Assembly (NCBI GenBank): GCA_018822065.1 | Contig: JAHJKV010000472.1 | Coordinates: forward strand, 1-6,868 | Origin: Pseudomonadota bacterium | GTDB lineage: Bacteria; Desulfobacterota; Desulfovibrionia; Desulfovibrionales; Desulfovibrionaceae | Direction of reading: 5' to 3' | DNA length: 6,868 bases | Shown: positions 1 through 4,144 of the stretch, one piece after another | Numbering within the stretch: position 1 is the stretch's first letter | How the letters are laid out: each line of letters begins with the position of its first letter | The notes under the pieces: generated by a model | Told to the model about the DNA's origin: nothing | Databases searched by the model: none | Seen by the model: the letters and a program-made list of their open reading frames with translations, nothing else | Made by a program: the position numbers and the translations under genes

Positions 1-299
1 ATCTGGGCGGTTTCCATCAGTTCGGGCACCGTGGCGATGCCCGCGCCCTCGATCTGGCGTTTCATCATGAAGGTGGCCAGGCAGGCCATGCCGGGGATGG
101 CCCCCAGGAAGCCGGGCATATAAAACTTGAGCTTATGCGCGCCTCCCTTGCGAATCGCGTTGATGCCCATAAAGGTGTAGAAAATCTGGGCCTGATGCCC
201 AAGCCTGGCCGAGTTGATGGCCAGGACCAGGGACGGATAGGCTCCGTCCAGGGTGCCACGGGAACAAACGAACGCGTCGCGGGTGCAATCTTCGGACAT
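1..299 (-). CDS. DsrE/DsrF/DrsH-like family protein (3' end outside window)
   Basis: Reading leftwards from an ATG at 297-299 gives 99 uninterrupted codons to the window edge, so the C-terminus is missing. The protein begins MSEDCTRDAFVCSRGTLDGA. It continues with an alternating pattern typical of the DsrE fold: a helix in a stretch reading YPSLVLAINSARLGHQAQIF, a strand ending FYTFMGINAIRKGG (about 40-53), then PGFLGAIPGM and a run containing MMKRQIEGAGIATVPEL (about 78-94). This matches my recollection of the DsrE2-type family (peroxiredoxin-like/sulfur-relay proteins), small soluble cytoplasmic proteins of roughly 120-170 residues that may carry sulfur on cysteine. Cysteines visible are at about 5, 12 and 73; the cysteine I expect near the C-terminal part of the family lies beyond the edge. 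The start is well supported by a strong ribosome-binding site 4 nt upstream. The gene is transcribed away from uvrA. The family call rests on pattern recognition; the exact substrate cannot be told. Confidence 0.82.
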   Translation of the reverse strand, partial: MSEDCTRDAFVCSRGTLDGAYPSLVLAINSARLGHQAQIFYTFMGINAIRKGGAHKLKFYMPGFLGAIPGMACLATFMMKRQIEGAGIATVPELMETAQ

Positions 300-302
300 G
301 CT

Positions 303-310
303 ACCTCCTC
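303..310 (-). promoter_or_regulatory. Strong ribosome-binding site of the DsrE-like gene
   Basis: On the minus strand the bases read GAGGAGGT followed by AGC and the ATG at 299. The AGGAGG core is a full match to the anti-Shine-Dalgarno complement and sits 4 nt from the start codon, which fixes the start of a gene that is otherwise cut by the window edge. Confidence 0.85.
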
Positions 311-327
311 AAAGGTTAACGGTGTTC

Positions 328-356
328 ATCTTACACCAAGGGAGCACATGTTACAA
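328..356 (-). promoter_or_regulatory. Candidate sigma-70 promoter for the DsrE-like gene
   Basis: On the minus strand TTGTAA (plus coordinates 351-356) and TAAGAT (328-333) are separated by exactly 17 nt. Each hexamer matches the sigma-70 consensus at 4 of 6 positions. The -10 box lies about 30 nt upstream of the ATG at 299, leaving a short leader that includes the strong ribosome-binding site. It overlaps the candidate plus-strand promoter. The call is based only on consensus matching by eye. Confidence 0.4.
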
Positions 357-357
357 T
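330..357 (+). promoter_or_regulatory. Candidate sigma-70 promoter for uvrA
   Basis: CTTACA (330-335, 4 of 6 matches to the -35 consensus) and TACAAT (352-357, 5 of 6 matches to the -10 consensus) are 16 nt apart. Transcription would begin near 364, giving uvrA a leader of about 70 nt. The -10 box occupies nearly the same bases as the -35 box of the minus-strand candidate, so the two promoters may exclude one another. I saw no clear CTGT-N8-ACAG LexA box. A short dyad, TACA-G-TGTA (360-368), and an inverted repeat GGTGT/ACACC (321-325 and 333-337) are present and could be operators. Confidence 0.4.
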
Positions 358-435
358 CGTACAGTGTAGAAAAGTGGAATGGAGGGCGTTCCCCGCTTGC
401 CATCCCGGACCGAGTGGTTAATTCTCCGGTTACTC

Positions 436-3201
436 ATGAAGACAAACACCCATTGCATCCATATCGAAGGCGCGCGGCATCACAATCTGAAGGACCTGAA
501 CCTGGATATTCCCAGGGATCAGTTGGTGGTGGTCTGCGGGCCTTCCGGATCGGGAAAGTCCACCCTGGCCTTTGATATCGTCTATGCCGAAGGGCAGCGG
601 CGGTATGTGGAATCCCTCTCTGCCTATGCCCGCCAGTTTTTGCCTCAGATGGACAAGCCCCTGGTTGACAAAGTGGAGGGGCTCTCGCCCGCCATCAGCC
701 TGGAGCAGCAGACCGCCACCCGCAACCCGCGTTCCACCGTAGGCACGGTCACCGAGGTCTATGACTTCCTGCGCGTGTTCTTTGCCCGGCTCGGCACCTT
801 CCATTGTCCCGAGTGCGGCCTGGCTATCTCGGCTCAGACCACGGACCAGATCGTGGACGGGATCATGGCCATGGAGGAGGGAGCCCGATTCCTGCTCATG
901 GCCCCCCTCGTGGACCATCAGAAGGGGACCCACAAGGATCTCTTTGTCAAGCTGCGCAAGGACGGGTTTGCCCGGGTGCGGGTGAACGGGGTGGTGACCA
1001 CCCTGGACGAGGTTCAGGAGCTTGAGAAGAACAAGAAACACACCATCGAGCTGGTGGTGGACCGGTTGGTGCGGGGGGCGAACATCCGCAAGCGCCTGGC
1101 CGACTCCGTGGAGCTGGCCCTGACCCAGGGCGAGGAGTCGATCATCGTGGGGGTGATGGGCCCGGACGGGACCACAAAGGACCGGCTCGTCTCCACCCTC
1201 TCGACCTGCCCGGAATGCAAGATTTCCATGCCCCGGCTCTCGCCCCAACTCTTCAGCTTCAACTCGCCCCAGGGGGCCTGCACCACCTGTTCGGGCATCG
1301 GCAGTGTCGAGTATTTCGAGCCGGACCTGATTGCGCCCAACAAGGGGCTCTCCCTGAACCAGGGCGGGGTCATCCCCTGGAAGTCCGCCTATCGCCAGAA
1401 GCAGTATGCGCCCAAGCTGGTGAGCCTGGGCAAGGCCCACGGTTTCACCTTGGACACGCCGCTGAGTGACTATAGTCGGGCGGCCTGGGACGCGCTCATG
1501 CACGGCGATGCTGACGTGGGCTGGCCCGGCGTGGTGGAGCTTCTGGAATTCGGGCGGCGGGAGGCCGGGGTCTGGGACGACTGGATGACCCGCTTTCGCC
1601 AGAACCGGCCCTGCCCGGCCTGCGACGGGGCACGACTGCGGCCCGAGGCGCTCTCGGTGCGCGTCCAGGGCGTGAACATCTTTGAATTTGGCTCCATGTC
1701 CATCTTTAGGGCCTTGGAATGGCTGCGTTCTCTGAGCTTCGACGGGGACAGGAATCTCATCGCCGAGCCGTTGATGAAAGAGCTGGACCACCGCATCGGG
1801 TTCATGGTCAACGTAGGGCTCGACTACCTTTCCCTTGGCCGGAACATGTCCACTCTTTCCGGGGGCGAGGCCCAGCGCATCCGGCTTGCCTCCCAGCTCG
1901 GCAGCGGGCTGGTGGGCGTGACCTATGTGCTCGACGAGCCATCCATCGGCCTGCACCCACGGGACAACCAGCGACTCCTGGATACCCTGCGCAGTCTGCA
2001 ATCCCGGGGCAATACTGTGCTCGTGGTCGAGCATGACGAGGCCACCATCCGGGCCGCGGACCACGTCATCGAGCTGGGGCCGGGTTCGGGCTGGCTGGGG
2101 GGCGAGATCGTGTTTCAGGGGTCGGTGGACGAGTTGCTGGCCTCCGAGGGATCGCTCACGGCCAAGTATCTGCGCGGCGACATGGTCATCGAGGTGCCGA
2201 AGAAGCGGCGCAAGGGCAAGGGCGCCATCGTGCTTCGGGGCGTGACCACCAACAATCTCAAGAACCTGACCGTGAAGCTCCCCCTGGGGCAGATGGTCTG
2301 CTTCACCGGGGTTTCCGGTTCGGGCAAGAGCTCCCTGGTGGTGGACTCGCTCTACAAGCATATCGCCTTGAGCCGGGGCACTCGCGTGGATAACCCCGGC
2401 AAGATCGGGGGCATCGAGGGACTGGAGGCCATCGAGAAGGTGGTGGCCATCGACCAGGCACCCATCGGCCGCACCCCGCGCTCCAACCCGGCCACCTACA
2501 CCAAGATTTTCGACGACATCCGCAAGATTTTCGCTTCCACCATAGAGAGCAAGAAGCGGGGATATGAGCCGGGACGGTTCAGCTTTAACGTCAAGGGCGG
2601 GCGCTGCGAGAACTGCCGGGGCGACGGCCAGATCCGGGTGGAGATGCACTTTTTGCCAGATGTCTACGTCACCTGCGAGGTGTGCAAGGGCAAGCGCTAT
2701 TCCACCCAGACCCTGGAGGTGGAGTATAAGGGCAAGAATATCGCGGACGTGCTGGACATGACCGTGCGGCAGGCCACGGCCTTCTTTGAGCACCATCCGA
2801 CCCTGGCGCGTCGGCTGGAGGTGCTCTCCGAGGTGGGCCTGGAATATCTGCACCTGGGCCAGCCCGCCACCACCCTCTCTGGCGGGGAGGCACAGCGCAT
2901 CAAGATCAGCCGCGAGCTGGGCAAGCGTAGCCTGCCGGGAACGCTCTACATCCTGGACGAACCCACCACCGGCCTGCATATGCACGAGGTGGGCAAGCTC
3001 ATCCGGGTGCTGCACAAGCTGGTTGACAAGGGTGCGACCGTCGTGGTTATCGAACACAATGCGGATGTGGTCATGGCCTCGGACTGGGTCTTTGACCTCG
3101 GCCCTGGCGGCGGGGAGCACGGCGGTGAGATCATCGCCCAAGGCACGCCGGAAGATATCATGGCTGATTCCAATTCGGTTACCGGCAAGTTCCTAAAATA
3201 A
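436..3201 (+). CDS. uvrA: UvrA, excinuclease ABC subunit A
   Basis: Damage-sensing ATPase of nucleotide excision repair: a cytoplasmic UvrA dimer scans DNA with UvrB and hands the lesion over for UvrC incision. The 921-residue product is complete and close to the usual 930-950. Two tandem ABC ATPase modules are visible. Module I has Walker A GPSGSGKST (35-43), signature LSGGE (474-478), Walker B ending VLDEP (498-502) and switch His 533. Module II has Walker A GVSGSGKSS (625-633), signature LSGGE (814-818), ILDEP (839-843) and His 874. Zinc modules are C258-x2-C261...C282-x2-C285 and C724-x2-C727...C747-x2-C750; further CxxC pairs lie at 124-127 and 393-396. All key residues are intact. The start at 436 is chosen because the family begins about 10 residues before GARxxNLK, and because the in-frame extension to an ATG at 379 uses two TTA codons, a codon absent from the next 900. 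Neither start has a convincing Shine-Dalgarno sequence. Divergent from the DsrE-like gene; the crotonase gene follows after 32 nt. Confidence 0.98.
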   Translation: MKTNTHCIHIEGARHHNLKDLNLDIPRDQLVVVCGPSGSGKSTLAFDIVYAEGQRRYVESLSAYARQFLPQMDKPLVDKVEGLSPAISLEQQTATRNPRSTVGTVTEVYDFLRVFFARLGTFHCPECGLAISAQTTDQIVDGIMAMEEGARFLLMAPLVDHQKGTHKDLFVKLRKDGFARVRVNGVVTTLDEVQELEKNKKHTIELVVDRLVRGANIRKRLADSVELALTQGEESIIVGVMGPDGTTKDRLVSTLSTCPECKISMPRLSPQLFSFNSPQGACTTCSGIGSVEYFEPDLIAPNKGLSLNQGGVIPWKSAYRQKQYAPKLVSLGKAHGFTLDTPLSDYSRAAWDALMHGDADVGWPGVVELLEFGRREAGVWDDWMTRFRQNRPCPACDGARLRPEALSVRVQGVNIFEFGSMSIFRALEWLRSLSFDGDRNLIAEPLMKELDHRIGFMVNVGLDYLSLGRNMSTLSGGEAQRIRLASQLGSGLVGVTYVLDEPSIGLHPRDNQRLLDTLRSLQSRGNTVLVVEHDEATIRAADHVIELGPGSGWLGGEIVFQGSVDELLASEGSLTAKYLRGDMVIEVPKKRRKGKGAIVLRGVTTNNLKNLTVKLPLGQMVCFTGVSGSGKSSLVVDSLYKHIALSRGTRVDNPGKIGGIEGLEAIEKVVAIDQAPIGRTPRSNPATYTKIFDDIRKIFASTIESKKRGYEPGRFSFNVKGGRCENCRGDGQIRVEMHFLPDVYVTCEVCKGKRYSTQTLEVEYKGKNIADVLDMTVRQATAFFEHHPTLARRLEVLSEVGLEYLHLGQPATTLSGGEAQRIKISRELGKRSLPGTLYILDEPTTGLHMHEVGKLIRVLHKLVDKGATVVVIEHNADVVMASDWVFDLGPGGGEHGGEIIAQGTPEDIMADSNSVTGKFLK

Positions 3202-3208
3202 AACATAA

Positions 3209-3221
3209 TTGATTAAATCAA
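3209..3221. repeat. Perfect palindrome TTGATT-A-AATCAA between uvrA and the crotonase gene
   Basis: Two 6-nt arms form a perfect dyad around one central A, in an AT-rich spacer flanked by GC-rich coding DNA. The dyad abuts and slightly overlaps the ribosome-binding region of the crotonase gene. It resembles a CRP/FNR-type site (TTGAT-N4-ATCAA), but its inner spacer is 3 nt instead of 4. It may be an operator, or simply a chance result of local AT richness. Confidence 0.35.
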
Positions 3222-3226
3222 GGCGG
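3221..3226 (+). promoter_or_regulatory. Ribosome-binding site that decides the crotonase start
   Basis: AGGCGG differs from AGGAGG at one position. It lies 7 nt before the ATG at 3234 but only 1 nt before the other in-frame ATG at 3228, which favours 3234 as the main start. Confidence 0.5.
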
Positions 3227-3233
3227 GATGGCC

Positions 3234-4115
3234 ATGACGGAGACCTACCAGTGCATCACCTATGAGACCACGGGCAGGGCTGTTGTCATCACCCTGGCCC
3301 GACCCAAGGCCCGGAACGCGGTCAATGCCCAGATGACCCTGGAACTGGCCCAGGCCATGGCCCGATTCGAGTCGGACCCGGAGGCCCTGGTGGGTATTCT
3401 CACGGGCGAGGGCGAAACCTTTTGTGCGGGCATGGACCTGAAGGCCTTCCTGGCGGGCGAGGGCGAGGCCATCGTCAATGGACCGAAGCTTGCCCAGCCT
3501 GAGCCGGAGTCGCGGTTCAGCTTCCTCTCCTCGGGCGTGGACCGCTTGGGCGAACTGCTGACCAAAAGCAGCAAGCAGGAGCCGAGGTATGCCGGGTTCG
3601 CCGGGTTCATCCATTTTCCGCGCACCAAGCCTGTGATCGCCGCCGTGAACGGCCCGGCCCTGGCCGGGGGCTTCGAGATCGTGTTGGCCTGCGACCTGGT
3701 CATCGCCGCCGAGGGCGCGGCATTTGGCCTGCCGGAACCCAAGGTCGGCCTCTTTGCCGCCGCTGGCGGTGCCTTCCGCCTGCCGAGGATCATCCCGGCC
3801 AACAAGGCCATGGAAATGCTCCTGACCGGCGACCCCATCACCGCCCAGGAAGCCCTGTCCCTCGGCCTGATCAACGCCATCCACCCCGCCCCGGACCTCC
3901 GCAACGAGGCCCTGAAACTAGCCGCCCGAATCACCAAAAACGCCCCCTTCGCCCTGATGGAAACCTACAACCTCGCCCGCGCCAGCCGCCAGCGCAACGA
4001 AGCCGCCTTCTGGGAAGAAACCCGCCGAGGCTGGCAAAGAATCCTGACCACCGAAGACGCCAAAGAAGGGCCAGCAGCCTTTGCGGAGAAGCGGGCGGCG
4101 GAGTGGAAGGGGTAG
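3234..4115 (+). CDS. Crotonase/enoyl-CoA hydratase family protein
   Basis: Soluble crotonase-fold enzyme, 293 residues from the ATG at 3234 (295 from the ATG at 3228). Family members bind acyl-CoA thioesters and stabilise an enolate in an oxyanion hole; the best-known reaction is hydration of trans-2-enoyl-CoA in beta-oxidation. Visible motifs, numbered from 3234: the CoA/oxyanion loop FCAGMDLKAF (63-72), NGPALAGGFEIVLACDL (139-155) and FGLPEPKVGL (164-173). The two acidic residues that act in hydratases (Glu144 and Glu164 in the rat enzyme) align with Glu148 and Glu168 here, so hydratase chemistry is plausible. The C-terminal DAKEGPAAFAEKRAAEWKG resembles the EchA-type subgroup. The segment between CAGMD and KPVIAAVNG is about 63 residues, roughly 30 longer than in the rat enzyme. 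The last third of the gene changes codon preference (GAG to GAA). True substrate unknown; isomerase, dehalogenase or other crotonase activities cannot be excluded. Possibly co-transcribed with uvrA. Confidence 0.93.
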   Translation: MTETYQCITYETTGRAVVITLARPKARNAVNAQMTLELAQAMARFESDPEALVGILTGEGETFCAGMDLKAFLAGEGEAIVNGPKLAQPEPESRFSFLSSGVDRLGELLTKSSKQEPRYAGFAGFIHFPRTKPVIAAVNGPALAGGFEIVLACDLVIAAEGAAFGLPEPKVGLFAAAGGAFRLPRIIPANKAMEMLLTGDPITAQEALSLGLINAIHPAPDLRNEALKLAARITKNAPFALMETYNLARASRQRNEAAFWEETRRGWQRILTTEDAKEGPAAFAEKRAAEWKG

Positions 4116-4144
4116 GGGATCGGCTTGGGGGCTGACGGCGATTT

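Noticed and set aside
65..259. A 64-codon minus-strand frame (rich in Pro, Trp and Ser) inside the DsrE-like gene
   Set aside because: It is an out-of-frame shadow of the DsrE-like coding sequence, which has a strong ribosome-binding site and a recognisable protein.
348..369. LexA/SOS box upstream of uvrA
   Set aside because: TGTT and ACAG or ATGT and ACAG can be aligned, but neither fits CTGT-N8-ACAG in sequence and spacing, and I do not know the LexA site of this organism.
379..435. A 19-residue N-terminal extension of UvrA from an ATG at 379
   Set aside because: Contains two TTA codons not otherwise used through about 900 uvrA codons, has no homology to UvrA N-termini, and has no better ribosome-binding site.
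430..3141. A 903-codon open frame on the minus strand covering nearly all of uvrA
   Set aside because: Its codons are the exact reverse complements of uvrA codons, so it stays open simply because uvrA avoids TTA, CTA and TCA. The predicted protein is rich in His, Gly, Ala and Leu without family motifs, whereas uvrA matches its family throughout.
3213..3937. Two minus-strand frames of about 223-225 codons opposite the crotonase gene
   Set aside because: GC-rich shadow frames; the translated sequences lack family motifs, while the plus strand encodes a clear crotonase with both catalytic glutamates.
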